NCBI GenBank assembly: GCA_017399405.1 | Contig: JAFQCT010000015.1 | Span: 1-64,000, forward strand | Direction of reading: 5' to 3' | DNA from: Clostridia bacterium | GTDB lineage: Bacteria; Bacillota; Clostridia; Oscillospirales; Acutalibacteraceae | DNA: 64,000 bases | Shown: positions 25,974-35,708 of the stretch, piece by piece | Layout of the letters: each line of letters starts with the position of its first letter | How positions within the stretch are numbered: position 1 is the first letter of the stretch | The notes under the pieces: generated by a model | Database searches by the model: none | Seen by the model: only the letters and a program-made list of their open reading frames with translations | What the model was told of the DNA's origin: nothing | Position numbers and translations under genes: made by a program

Positions 25974-27026
25974 ATGATTGAAAGAAGAAAAAGTCGCGTT
26001 GTAACAGCGGGCAATGTTAAAATTGGCGGTAATAATCCTATTTCCGTTCAATCAATGCTTAATGTAGTAGCGGAAGATGCAGAAGGTAATGTAAGACAAG
26101 CTGTAGAGTTAGAAAAAGCAGGTTGCCAGATTATCCGTCTTACTGTGCCGAACAAAGAGGCTGTTAAAACTCTTTATGCAGTAAAAAACGCTGTTAATAT
26201 TCCTGTTGTTGCTGATATTCATTTTGATTACCGTTGTGCTTTAGAAAGCGTTGCGGCGGGTGCTGATAAAATCAGAATAAACCCCGGCAATATCGGTGAT
26301 GATGAGAAAGTGAGAGCAGTTGCTGACGCTTGTCGTCTTCACAATGTGCCAATCCGTATTGGTGTAAATTCAGGCTCACTTGAAAAGAATTTACTTGCAA
26401 AGTATGGTTCACCAACACCTGAAGCTATGCGAGACAGTGCGATGTATCATATCGGGCTTTTAGAAAAGTTTGATTTTAACGATATTGTTGTGTCAATTAA
26501 ATCATCAGATGTTCAGAAAATGGTTAAAGCATATCGTCTTGTAGCAGATATGTGTGATTATCCGTTACATTTAGGTGTAACTGAAGCAGGCACTCACAAT
26601 ATGGCACTTGTAAAATCAAGTATCGGTATCGGCTCACTTCTTCTTGATGGTATAGGGGATACAATCCGTGTTTCAATGACTGCTGACCCTGTAACAGAGG
26701 TTAAGGCAGGTTATGACATTCTTAAAGGCGCAGGCATTAAAACTGACTGTGCACAAATTGTATCTTGCCCAACTTGTGGCAGAACAAAAATTGATTTAAT
26801 CGGACTTGCAGAAAAAGTAGAAAAAGCACTTACAAACTACAATAAGCCTATAAAAGTTGCAGTTATGGGGTGTGTTGTGAATGGCCCCGGTGAAGCAAAA
26901 GAGGCTGACATTGGTGTTGCAGGTGGCGACGGTTGTGGCGTAATTTTCAAAAATGGCGAAGTGCTTAAAAAGGTAAGCGAAAATGAAATAGTAGACGAAT
27001 TATTGAAAGAAATAGAAAAAATATAG
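25974..27026 (+). CDS. ispG: 4-hydroxy-3-methylbut-2-en-1-yl diphosphate synthase
   Basis: 350 residues. It has the TIM-barrel start RRKSRVVTAGNVKIGGNNPI, VADIHFDYR near 82, and the 4Fe-4S cysteines in SCPTCGRTK near 266 and MGCVVNGPGEAKEADIGVAG near 301. It performs the penultimate MEP-pathway step. Preceded by AGGTGA, 10 bases after rseP. Confidence 0.95.
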   Translation: MIERRKSRVVTAGNVKIGGNNPISVQSMLNVVAEDAEGNVRQAVELEKAGCQIIRLTVPNKEAVKTLYAVKNAVNIPVVADIHFDYRCALESVAAGADKIRINPGNIGDDEKVRAVADACRLHNVPIRIGVNSGSLEKNLLAKYGSPTPEAMRDSAMYHIGLLEKFDFNDIVVSIKSSDVQKMVKAYRLVADMCDYPLHLGVTEAGTHNMALVKSSIGIGSLLLDGIGDTIRVSMTADPVTEVKAGYDILKGAGIKTDCAQIVSCPTCGRTKIDLIGLAEKVEKALTNYNKPIKVAVMGCVVNGPGEAKEADIGVAGGDGCGVIFKNGEVLKKVSENEIVDELLKEIEKI

Positions 27027-27040
27027 TGGTGTAAATACAT

Positions 27041-30000
27041 ATGACAACAGTAAAAACACTTTTTGGTGAGTTTTTTGACTGTAAAAACAATCTTGATTTC
27101 GGGGTTGCAGAAATCGTAAACTTTGCAATTTCAAGAGAAAAAAACAGGGCAGAACTTACCATAAAGCCATACAGAATAATTGAACAAGACAGAATAAAAG
27201 CCTTTGAAAAAACACTTTCAAGGGCTACAAATGTTAATATAAAAATAATCTGTGATGAGTCAAGAAAAGGCTTTACAACAGAATATGCAAATATGGTTAT
27301 TGAAATTTTAAGAGACCGTGTTGCAGTTGCAAACGGATATTTCAATAACGCAGACTATAAGATTGAAAACGGAGAGTTCAAAATCCTTCTTAAAAAAGGT
27401 GGTAAAGATATTCTTCGTGCATCAAATGTTGACGATGAAATTGCAAAAATTATAAGAGAGATTTTTGGTATTAACCTTGAGGTAACTTTCCATCAACAAG
27501 ATTTTGATGTTGAAATAGCACTTGACTCAATGCAAAAACAGATGGAAGAAATGCATAATCGACAGGTTATTGAAGAAAATCCACAAGCAGCAGTTACAAG
27601 AAGTGAGGGCAAAACTCATATAGTAAAAGAGGGTATTCCTCTTTACCTTGAAACACAAAAGGCGATTTATGGTAATATTATAAGAACATCAAAACTTCAA
27701 AAACTTTGTGATATTTCAATTGAAAGCGGTGCGGTAGCAGTTTGGGGTGAGATTTTCTCGCTTGATGTACGCACTACCCGTGACGGAAGAAATAATATTA
27801 TCAACTTTAATATTACAGATAAAACATACTCATATACAGTTAAAATCTTTGAGACAGTTGCAAATGCAAAATCATTTCTTGGTGCGTTAAAAGAGGGCGA
27901 AACAGTAATCGTTTACGGTAAAGTTAGTTACGATAAATATTCAGGTGAGAATATTATCTCTGCAACTTCTGTGAATACTGTTAAACCTATTAAGAAACAA
28001 GATAACGCAGAAGTTAAGCGTGTTGAACTTCACTTGCACACAAATATGTCTGAAATGGACGGTATGACCTCTGCCGACAAACTTGTTAAACGAGCAATCA
28101 GTTGGGGGCATAGTGCTATTGCAATTACTGACCACGGTGTAGCACAAGGCTATCCTGACGCAGTAAAAGGCAAGGGTAAAGACGATATTAAACTGATTTT
28201 TGGTATTGAGGGTTATCTTATTGACGATATTGGCGATAAAGAAACCCCTTGGGAAAAACTTCCCCGTTATCATATTATTTTGCTTGTGCAGAATAAAACG
28301 GGCCTTAAAAATCTTTATAAACTTATTTCACTTTCTCATACAACATATTTTCACACAAGACCGTGTATTCCTCGTTCAAAGCTTAATGAGCATCGTGAGG
28401 GTATAATATTAGGCTCGGCTTGTGAAGCGGGTGAGCTTATTAAAGCAATCCTTTTTGAGAAAAGTGATGAAGAAATCTTAAAAATTGCCGATTATTATGA
28501 TTATCTTGAAATTCAACCAGATGGCAACAATATGTTTATGATTGACTCTCATTCTGACCCGAATGCTAAAAATCCTGACAGAAATAAAGAGTATAATCGT
28601 ATTAAAAATCTTGAAGATATCCGCGATATCAACCGTAAGATTATACATATTGGCGACAAGTTAAATAAACTTGTATGTGCTACGGGGGATGTTCACTTTA
28701 TGGACCCTGAAGATGCAAGTTTTCGTGCTATTCTTATGGCGGGTAAAGGTTTTGATGATGCCGATAATCAAGCACCTCTTTACTTTAGAACAACTGAAGA
28801 AATGCTTAAAGAGTTTGCATATCTCGGCGAAGATACCGCTTATGAAGTAGTTGTCACAAATACAAATAAAATTGCAGATATGATTGAGCAGGTAACCCCT
28901 ATTCCACCGGGAACATTTAACCCGACAATCCCCGGTGCTGAACAAGAACTTCGTGACATTTGCTGGGCAAAAGCAAAAGAATGGTATGGTGACCCTGTAC
29001 CTGAATATGTAGCTGAGCGTCTTGAAATGGAACTTGAATCCATTATTAAACACGGTTTCGCTGTGCTTTATATTATCGCACAAAAACTTGTTTGGGATTC
29101 AGAGGCTCACGGTTATCATGTAGGTTCCCGTGGTTCTGTTGGCTCGTCCTTTGTTGCTACAATGGCGGGTATTTCAGAGGTTAACCCTCTTGCAGCACAC
29201 TATCGTTGTGCAAAGTGTAAGCATAGTGAATTCTTCTTGCACGGTGAATACGGTTCAGGCTTTGATATGCCACCAAAGAACTGTCCTCATTGCGATATTC
29301 CTATGATTCGTGACGGTCACGAAATACCTTTCCAAACTTTCCTTGGTTTCCACGGTGATAAAGCACCTGATATCGACCTTAATTTCTCGGGCGATTATCA
29401 GGGCAAAGCACATAGATATACTGAAGAATTGTTCGGTCGTGACCATGTGTTCAAAGCGGGTACAATCGCAACAGTTGCCGATAAAACTGCTTATGGTTAT
29501 GTAAAAAAATATCTTGAAGAGCGTGGCAAAATTGTAACTCGTGCCGAAGAAGACCGACTTACAAAAGGTTGCACAGGTATTAAGCGTACAACAGGTCAGC
29601 ACCCCGGCGGTATGGTTGTTGTGCCTAACGAATTTGATGTTTATGACTTTACTGCAGTGCAATTCCCTGCAAATAAAGTTGGTTCAGATATGGAAACAAC
29701 TCACTTTGATTTCCATTTCTTGCACGATACAATTCTTAAACTTGATATTCTCGGCCATGATGTGCCCACCCTTTATAAACACCTTGAAGATATGACGGGA
29801 ATCAATGTTATGGATGTTGATGTGTGCGACCCTAAAATTGTTAGTCTTTGCACAAGTCCTGAAGCGTTGGGACTTACTCCTGACGATATTGGCGTTGAGA
29901 CAGGTACACTTTCGATTCCTGAAATGGGTACAGATTTTGTTCGTGGTATGCTTACAGAAGCACAGCCTAAAAAATTCTCTGACCTTTTACAGATTTCAGG

Positions 30001-30832
30001 TCTTTCACACGGTACTGATGTATGGCTTGGAAACGCACAAGAACTTATTAAAAATGGCACTTGCACAATTTCAGAAGTTATTGGTACCCGTGACGATATT
30101 ATGACTTATCTTATCCATAAAGGGCTTGATTCAAGTCTTGCATTTAAGATTATGGAGCTTACAAGAAAAGGTATTGTTGCAAAGACAGGATTCCCTGAGG
30201 GCGCAGAAGATGCAATGAAAGCGTGTGGGGTTCCCGATTGGTATATGGATTCTTGTCGTAAAATCAAGTATATGTTCCCTAAAGCTCACGCGGCAGCCTA
30301 TGTTATTGCGGCACTTCGTCTTGGTTGGTACAAGATTTATAAGCCAACAGAATATTATACCGCATTCTTAACTGTTCGTGGTGGTGACCTTGACGCTGTA
30401 ACTGTAGTACAAGGCAGAGACGCAGTTAAACGCAAAATGGTTGAGCTTCACGGTCCGCTTAACGCAGAACCGAAAGACAGAAAACCAATGACAACAAAAG
30501 AGCAAGACCAGTTTACTGCACTTCAAGTTGTAAATGAAATGATGGCTCGTGGCGTTGAACTTTTGCCTGTCGATATTTACAAGTCAAGGTCAACAGAATA
30601 TTTTATTGAAGACGGAAAAATCAGAATGCCATTCTCAGCACTTTCAGGTGTTGGCGAAAACGCTGCAAAATCTATTGTGGCTGGGCGTGATGAGTGTGGT
30701 GCGGATTTCGTTTCAATTGACGATTTCCAAGCAAAAACAGGTGCGTCAAGTGCTGTTGTTACTGCACTTAAAGAAATCGGTGCATTAGACGACCTTCCTG
30801 AAACTGCACAAATCTCATTCTTTGGTTTTTAG
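27041..30832 (+). CDS. polC: DNA polymerase III alpha subunit, PolC type, lacking the exonuclease domain
   Basis: 1263 residues, against about 1430-1450 for family members I know. In order: an N-terminal domain and OB fold (1-325), the PHP domain beginning VELHLHTNMSEMDG (331), polymerase with a CxxC...CPHC zinc module near 727-757, catalytic PDIDLNFSGDYQ with Asp777 and Asp779, and the usual C-terminal end ALDDLPETAQISFFGF. Canonical PolC has a DnaQ-like exonuclease (FDVETTGL motif) inserted in PHP. Here the PHP sequence runs straight from FGIEGYLIDD (387-396) to YHIILLVQNKTGLKNLYKL (410-428) with only about 13 residues between and no DEDD motif anywhere. The frame is open throughout, so this is a clean domain loss, not a pseudogene. 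Confidence 0.95.
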   Translation: MTTVKTLFGEFFDCKNNLDFGVAEIVNFAISREKNRAELTIKPYRIIEQDRIKAFEKTLSRATNVNIKIICDESRKGFTTEYANMVIEILRDRVAVANGYFNNADYKIENGEFKILLKKGGKDILRASNVDDEIAKIIREIFGINLEVTFHQQDFDVEIALDSMQKQMEEMHNRQVIEENPQAAVTRSEGKTHIVKEGIPLYLETQKAIYGNIIRTSKLQKLCDISIESGAVAVWGEIFSLDVRTTRDGRNNIINFNITDKTYSYTVKIFETVANAKSFLGALKEGETVIVYGKVSYDKYSGENIISATSVNTVKPIKKQDNAEVKRVELHLHTNMSEMDGMTSADKLVKRAISWGHSAIAITDHGVAQGYPDAVKGKGKDDIKLIFGIEGYLIDDIGDKETPWEKLPRYHIILLVQNKTGLKNLYKLISLSHTTYFHTRPCIPRSKLNEHREGIILGSACEAGELIKAILFEKSDEEILKIADYYDYLEIQPDGNNMFMIDSHSDPNAKNPDRNKEYNRIKNLEDIRDINRKIIHIGDKLNKLVCATGDVHFMDPEDASFRAILMAGKGFDDADNQAPLYFRTTEEMLKEFAYLGEDTAYEVVVTNTNKIADMIEQVTPIPPGTFNPTIPGAEQELRDICWAKAKEWYGDPVPEYVAERLEMELESIIKHGFAVLYIIAQKLVWDSEAHGYHVGSRGSVGSSFVATMAGISEVNPLAAHYRCAKCKHSEFFLHGEYGSGFDMPPKNCPHCDIPMIRDGHEIPFQTFLGFHGDKAPDIDLNFSGDYQGKAHRYTEELFGRDHVFKAGTIATVADKTAYGYVKKYLEERGKIVTRAEEDRLTKGCTGIKRTTGQHPGGMVVVPNEFDVYDFTAVQFPANKVGSDMETTHFDFHFLHDTILKLDILGHDVPTLYKHLEDMTGINVMDVDVCDPKIVSLCTSPEALGLTPDDIGVETGTLSIPEMGTDFVRGMLTEAQPKKFSDLLQISGLSHGTDVWLGNAQELIKNGTCTISEVIGTRDDIMTYLIHKGLDSSLAFKIMELTRKGIVAKTGFPEGAEDAMKACGVPDWYMDSCRKIKYMFPKAHAAAYVIAALRLGWYKIYKPTEYYTAFLTVRGGDLDAVTVVQGRDAVKRKMVELHGPLNAEPKDRKPMTTKEQDQFTALQVVNEMMARGVELLPVDIYKSRSTEYFIEDGKIRMPFSALSGVGENAAKSIVAGRDECGADFVSIDDFQAKTGASSAVVTALKEIGALDDLPETAQISFFGF

Positions 30833-30851
30833 TCAGTTTAACAAATAAAGT

Positions 30852-30885
30852 GTGCAGAGTTGCTGTGAGTTTTGCAATTCTGCAC
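30852..30885 (+). terminator. Hairpin after polC
   Basis: Twelve-base-pair stem GTGCAGAGTTGC/GCAATTCTGCAC (one G-T pair) with a 10-base loop. No T tract follows; it borders the his promoter directly. It may be a weak terminator or a 3' stabiliser. Confidence 0.45.
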
Positions 30886-30886
30886 A

Positions 30887-30928
30887 TTGACATATTTACT
30901 TTATCGTGTTATCATATTAGCACGCTAA
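30887..30928 (+). promoter_or_regulatory. his operon promoter with palindromic operator at the start site
   Basis: TTGACA at 30887-30892, 17-base spacer, TATCAT at 30910-30915. A perfect palindrome TTAGC-AC-GCTAA (30917-30928) begins one base after the -10 box and covers the expected transcript start. A repressor site is the simplest reading. No T-box or leader peptide is seen in the short leader. Confidence 0.7.
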
Positions 30929-30958
30929 AGTGCAAAATGAAAAGAAAAGGTAATTTTT

Positions 30959-32158
30959 ATGAAAAATTATTCCAAAATTACACCTGAAGGAACTAAAGAC
31001 TATTTAGCACTTGAAAGTCGAGCAATCCGTTGTGCTGAAAAAAGACTTTCATCTGTTTTTAAGTCAAAAGGTTACGAAAAGGTAATGACACCTACAATTG
31101 AATTTTTTGATGTTTTTAATCGTGAAAGTTCGGGCTATAATCCGGAAGATTTATATAGTCTTACTGACTCTTACGGAAGACTTTTAGTATTGCGTCCTGA
31201 TTCAACTCTTCCTATTGCAAGACTTGTTTCAACTCGTTTTCAAAACGCTCGCCTGCCACTTCGCCTTTACTATAATCAGAATGTGTTTTTAAGACAGAAA
31301 AACTTAACGGGCAGAAGTGATGAGGCAGTACAAAGCGGTATTGAACTTATGGGTGCATACGGACTTCGTGCAGATTTAGAGGTTATTACAACTGCAGTTG
31401 AGGCTATTGAAAGTTGCACATCTGCTGATTTCAAACTTGAAATCGGTCACGCGGGATTTTTCAAAGAACTTTGCAATAAACTCAATGTAAGTGACGAAAC
31501 AGTAAGTGAAATTTACGATTGTGTTGAAAGCAGAAACTTTGTTTCACTTAATAATATTCTTGATAAAATCGGCAAAAGTGACATTACTGATTGTATTCGT
31601 AATCTTCCAAGATATTTTGGTGGTCTTGAAATTATTGAAAAAGCAAAAGAAATCGATTTAGGTGACGAGGGGCAAAAAAGCCTTGACTACTTAAAAGAAT
31701 TGTATATACTTTTGTGCAAAACAGGGCTTGAAGATAAAATAGTTATTGATTTAAGTCTTGTAAACCGTACAAATTACTATACAGGCATTATTTTCAAAGG
31801 CTATTTGCAAGGTAGTGGTGTTTCGGTAGTTTCCGGCGGTCGTTATGATAGCCTTGGTGCTGAATTCGGTCGTGATATGCCTTCAACAGGCTTTGGTATT
31901 GAAACAGGTGCATTGGCAACAGTTATGCTTAACCGAAACGAACTTGATAATGAAAAATTACCTGAAATCATTGTTTTTGGTGAAAAAGATTATATTACAG
32001 ATGCATTAGCATATTCAAAAGAATTTCGTGCAAAAGGTATCTACTGTGAAAATAGTACTTTTGAAACAATAGAAGAAACAAAAGAATATGCAAAAACAAA
32101 AAATATTTCAAAAATTTGTATTATAGATACCAACGGTGTAAGGGAGGAAACAGTATGA
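30959..32158 (+). CDS. hisZ: ATP phosphoribosyltransferase regulatory subunit
   Basis: 399 residues, a histidyl-tRNA-synthetase paralogue: TPEGTKDYL at the N-terminus, MTPTIEFFDVF near 42, LLVLRPDSTLPIARLVSTR near 77 (motif 2-like) and VVSGGRYDSLGAEFG near 290. It lacks the C-terminal anticodon-binding domain function and instead activates the short HisG encoded next. The stop overlaps the hisG start (ATGA). Confidence 0.93.
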   Translation: MKNYSKITPEGTKDYLALESRAIRCAEKRLSSVFKSKGYEKVMTPTIEFFDVFNRESSGYNPEDLYSLTDSYGRLLVLRPDSTLPIARLVSTRFQNARLPLRLYYNQNVFLRQKNLTGRSDEAVQSGIELMGAYGLRADLEVITTAVEAIESCTSADFKLEIGHAGFFKELCNKLNVSDETVSEIYDCVESRNFVSLNNILDKIGKSDITDCIRNLPRYFGGLEIIEKAKEIDLGDEGQKSLDYLKELYILLCKTGLEDKIVIDLSLVNRTNYYTGIIFKGYLQGSGVSVVSGGRYDSLGAEFGRDMPSTGFGIETGALATVMLNRNELDNEKLPEIIVFGEKDYITDALAYSKEFRAKGIYCENSTFETIEETKEYAKTKNISKICIIDTNGVREETV

Positions 32159-32787
32159 GAAAATTACGAATAGCCCTTACAAAAGGTCGTCTTGAAAAGA
32201 AAAGTGTTGAACTTTTTCAGAAAATGGGGATTGATTGTGACGAACTTATAAACAAAGGCAGACGCTTAATTCTCAACGCAGGCGATTATGAAGTAGTGCT
32301 TGCAAAAGCGGCAGATGTAATCACTTATGTTGAACATGGTGTTTGCGATATTGGTATTGTGGGTCGTGATACAATTGTAGAAAACGGAAAAAGTTTCTAT
32401 GAAATGATGGACCTTAATTTAGGTAAATGCGATTTTGCACTTGCAACTCAAAAAGGTGTTGATTTTTATGATGGCTTCAACACAAAACGAATTGCAACAA
32501 AATACCCAAACATTACAAAGGCATATTTTGAAGGCAAGGGAATGGATATCAAGATTATTAAAATCGAAGGTTCTGTTGAACTTGCACCGCTTCTTAATCT
32601 TGCTGACGGTATTGTTGACATCGTTGAAACGGGTACAACGCTCAAGGAAAATGGGCTTGAAGTAAAAGAAAAGATTATGCCCGTTTCTGCCCGTGTAATT
32701 GTAAATATGGCAAGTATGAAACTTCGTCGTGAAGAAATTGACAAGTTTTTAGAAGAAATAGAAAAAGTTATCCCAAAGGGTGAATGA
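32155..32787 (+). CDS. hisG: ATP phosphoribosyltransferase, short form
   Basis: 210 residues, the short type that needs HisZ. It has LRIALTKGRLEKKSVELF at the N-terminus, DIGIVGRDTIVE near 67, ATKYPNIT near 113 and the PRPP loop DGIVDIVETGTTLKENGL near 148. It does the first step of histidine synthesis. ATG 32155 shares bases with the hisZ stop; the ribosome site is GGGAGGAAA. Confidence 0.95.
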   Translation: MRKLRIALTKGRLEKKSVELFQKMGIDCDELINKGRRLILNAGDYEVVLAKAADVITYVEHGVCDIGIVGRDTIVENGKSFYEMMDLNLGKCDFALATQKGVDFYDGFNTKRIATKYPNITKAYFEGKGMDIKIIKIEGSVELAPLLNLADGIVDIVETGTTLKENGLEVKEKIMPVSARVIVNMASMKLRREEIDKFLEEIEKVIPKGE

Positions 32788-32788
32788 T

Positions 32789-34078
32789 ATGATAAATACA
32801 GTTTTTGCAGACGGTAAGGCAGACGAAAGCCTTATTAAACAACTTAAAGAGCGTAGTGGTGAGGTTGACAAAAAAGTAACTCTTGCTGTTACTGATATTC
32901 TTGAAAATGTTAAAGCAAATGGTGATAAGGCAGTTTTAGAATACACAATTAAATTTGACGGTAAAGCACCTGAAAAAGCAGAAATTTCAAAGGAAGAAAT
33001 CGACAAAGCAATAGAAAAATGTGACCCATTTTTTGTAAAGGCTTTAGAAGATGCTGCAGAGAATATTCGTGATTTCCACGCTCGCCAAAAACAACAGAGT
33101 TGGCTTACAACAAAGGAAAACGGTGTTATTATGGGTCAGCGTGTTCGAGGACTTCAGCGAGTTGGTCTTTATGTGCCGGGCGGTACTGCTGCATATCCAT
33201 CAAGCGTTCTTATGAATGCAATTCCTGCAAAAATTGCAGGGGTTAAAGAACTTGTTATGGTAACACCACCTTCAAAGGATGGTACACCTAACCCTGATAT
33301 TCTTGCGGCTGCAAAAATTGCAGGTGTTGACAGAGTGTTTTTAATGGGCGGGGCACAGGCAGTTGCAGCTTTGGCTTACGGTACAGAAACTGTGCCAAAA
33401 GTTGACAAAATCGTAGGCCCCGGTAATATTTTCGTTGCAACGGCTAAAAAACTTCTTTACGGTACAGTTGATATTGATATGGTCGCAGGCCCAAGTGAAA
33501 TACTTATAGTTGCAGACGAAACTGCAAATCCTAAGTTCCTTGCGGCTGACCTTATGAGTCAGGCTGAACACGATGTTTTAGCATCTGCAATTCTTATTAC
33601 AACAAGCGAAAAAATCGCAGAAGAAACAAAAAAAGAACTTGCTCGTCAATGTGCAACACTTTCAAGAAAAGATATTATCGAAAAATCACTTAAAGATTAT
33701 AGTGCAATTATTATTTGCGACAATATGGACAAGGCTGTTGATTTTGCAAATCGTCTTGCACCTGAACACCTTGAAATGTGTGTGGAAAATCCACTTGAAT
33801 ATATCGGCAGAATGGATAATGCAGGTAGCGTGTTCCTTGGTAACTACTCACCTGAACCATTGGGTGACTATTTTGCAGGACCTAACCATGTTCTTCCTAC
33901 AAGCGGTACTGCAAGATTCTTTTCACCTTTATCAGTTGATAGTTTTATTAAAAAATCAAGTTTTATTTACTATACAGAAGATGCACTCAAAGAGTGTAAA
34001 GACAAGGTTGTTTCTCTTGCAGAAACAGAGGGCTTAACAGCTCACGCAAATTCCATTAAGGTTAGATTTGAGGATTAA
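32789..34078 (+). CDS. hisD: Histidinol dehydrogenase
   Basis: 429 residues. It has VGLYVPGGTAAYPSSVLMNA near 120, DKIVGPGNIFVATAK near 206, DMVAGPSEILIVAD near 228, the zinc ligands in SQAEHD near 255 and APEHLEM near 320. It performs the last two oxidations to histidine. ATG 32789 follows hisG with one intervening base. Confidence 0.95.
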   Translation: MINTVFADGKADESLIKQLKERSGEVDKKVTLAVTDILENVKANGDKAVLEYTIKFDGKAPEKAEISKEEIDKAIEKCDPFFVKALEDAAENIRDFHARQKQQSWLTTKENGVIMGQRVRGLQRVGLYVPGGTAAYPSSVLMNAIPAKIAGVKELVMVTPPSKDGTPNPDILAAAKIAGVDRVFLMGGAQAVAALAYGTETVPKVDKIVGPGNIFVATAKKLLYGTVDIDMVAGPSEILIVADETANPKFLAADLMSQAEHDVLASAILITTSEKIAEETKKELARQCATLSRKDIIEKSLKDYSAIIICDNMDKAVDFANRLAPEHLEMCVENPLEYIGRMDNAGSVFLGNYSPEPLGDYFAGPNHVLPTSGTARFFSPLSVDSFIKKSSFIYYTEDALKECKDKVVSLAETEGLTAHANSIKVRFED

Positions 34079-34080
34079 GT

Positions 34081-35133
34081 ATGTTTCAACTCAATGAAAA
34101 AGTAAAAAACTTAACACCCTATGAGCCAATAAGCGGTACTTACGAAATCCGTCTTGATGCTAATGAGTCATTTTTAACTGTTCCTAAAAATATTGAGAAT
34201 GAAATGGTTGAAGCGTTAAAAAATAGTGCATTAAACCGTTACCCTGACCCAATGGCAACAAAGCTCGTCAACGGATTTGCAAATTATTTTAATGTTAATG
34301 CTGATTGCGTTACTGCAGGTAACGGCTCAGACGAGATTATTTCAGTTATAATGAATGCTTTTTTACAGAAAGGTGATAAGATATTAACTCTTGAGCCTGA
34401 TTTCTCAATGTATCGTTTTTATGCTGAAATCGCAGAGTGTGAAAGTGTTAAATATCAAAAAGATGATAATTTAGATGTTAATATTGATGATGTAATTACA
34501 CTTGCCAATAGCGAGAATGTGCGAATTGTAATTTTTTCAAACCCTTGCAACCCAACATCAAGAATTATCACAAAAGACCACATAAGAAAACTTATAAACA
34601 GTACAGATGCTCTTGTAGTCCTTGACGAAGCATATATGGATTTTGCAGAAGACGAAAGTCTTTTAGGTGAATTTGAAAAGTATGATAATCTTATAATCCT
34701 TAAAACTTGCTCAAAAGCATTGGGTAGTGCAGCATTAAGATTAGGCTTCGCAGTTGCAAACAAGACACTCACAAATGTAATCCGTGCAGTAAAATCACCA
34801 TACAATGTAAACTCTGTTTCACAGGCTCTCGGTGAAGTGCTTTTCGCACACCCAGATTACATTGATAACTGTATTGAAACCGTTGTAAATGCAAGAAAAG
34901 AACTTTACAACGAAATTCTCAAAATTAAGAGTGATAAAATTGAAAAGGTTTACGAAACTCATACAAACTTTGTATTTATGAAAGTTAAAAATACAAAGCA
35001 AGTATTTGAAAAAATGAAAGAAAACAGCATTATAATTCGTAATATGGGCGAGTACTTGCGAATTACCGCAGGTACAAAATACGAAAACGAAAAAATGCTT
35101 GAAACATTCAAAAAAGTGTTGGAGGAAGTATAA
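34081..35133 (+). CDS. hisC: Histidinol-phosphate aminotransferase
   Basis: 350 residues, fold-type I PLP enzyme: TYEIRLDANESFL near 20, GNGSDEIISVI near 81, VLDEAYMDF near 180 and the PLP Lys in TCSKALGSAALRLGFAV near 210. It converts imidazoleacetol phosphate to histidinol phosphate. The stop shares one base with hisB. Confidence 0.94.
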   Translation: MFQLNEKVKNLTPYEPISGTYEIRLDANESFLTVPKNIENEMVEALKNSALNRYPDPMATKLVNGFANYFNVNADCVTAGNGSDEIISVIMNAFLQKGDKILTLEPDFSMYRFYAEIAECESVKYQKDDNLDVNIDDVITLANSENVRIVIFSNPCNPTSRIITKDHIRKLINSTDALVVLDEAYMDFAEDESLLGEFEKYDNLIILKTCSKALGSAALRLGFAVANKTLTNVIRAVKSPYNVNSVSQALGEVLFAHPDYIDNCIETVVNARKELYNEILKIKSDKIEKVYETHTNFVFMKVKNTKQVFEKMKENSIIIRNMGEYLRITAGTKYENEKMLETFKKVLEEV

Positions 35134-35705
35134 TGAGAACTGCAACAATTAACAGAAAGACAAAAGAAACTGATATTCAGTTGTCACTTTGCCTTGAGGG
35201 TGGCGAAATCAGTATTGATACAGGTGTTGGTTTCTTCGACCATATGCTTACAGCATTCGCTGCACACGCGGGTTATGGTCTTACAGTAAAATGTAAAGGT
35301 GACACAGAGGTTGATTGTCATCATACAGTTGAAGATATTGGCATTGTACTTGGTCAGGCACTTTATGAATGTTTAGGGGATAAGTCAAATCTTGTTCGTT
35401 ACGGTAGCTTTTTTGTGCCAATGGATGAGGCACTTGGTTTTTGTGCAGTTGACATCTGTAACCGTGCATACACAGTTTTTGAGGCGGATTTTCCACAAGA
35501 AAAATGTGGTGATTTTGACGCTTGTATGTGCGTTGAATTCTTCCGTGCAGTTGCAGATAATGCAAAAATCACACTTCACTTGCGGGCACCTTACGGAGAC
35601 AACTCTCATCATATTGCTGAGGCAATTTTCAAGGCATTCGGCCACGCAATGAGTATTGCAACAGAAAAAACAGACAAAACACTCTCTACAAAGGGGACTC
35701 TTTAA
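35133..35705 (+). CDS. hisB: Imidazoleglycerol-phosphate dehydratase
   Basis: 190 residues, the single-function form. It has metal-binding motifs GVGFFDHMLTAFAAH near 30, DCHHTVEDIGIVLGQAL near 60 and DNSHHIAEAIFKAFGHA near 152. The usual partner genes hisH and hisF would follow here, but hisA begins 3 bases after the stop. Confidence 0.95.
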   Translation: MRTATINRKTKETDIQLSLCLEGGEISIDTGVGFFDHMLTAFAAHAGYGLTVKCKGDTEVDCHHTVEDIGIVLGQALYECLGDKSNLVRYGSFFVPMDEALGFCAVDICNRAYTVFEADFPQEKCGDFDACMCVEFFRAVADNAKITLHLRAPYGDNSHHIAEAIFKAFGHAMSIATEKTDKTLSTKGTL

Positions 35706-35708
35706 TAA

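Noticed and set aside
30917-30928. CIRCE-like site (HrcA) at the his promoter
   Set aside because: The repeat starts TTAGCAC like CIRCE but the spacer is 2 bases, not 9, and GAGTGCTAA is missing.
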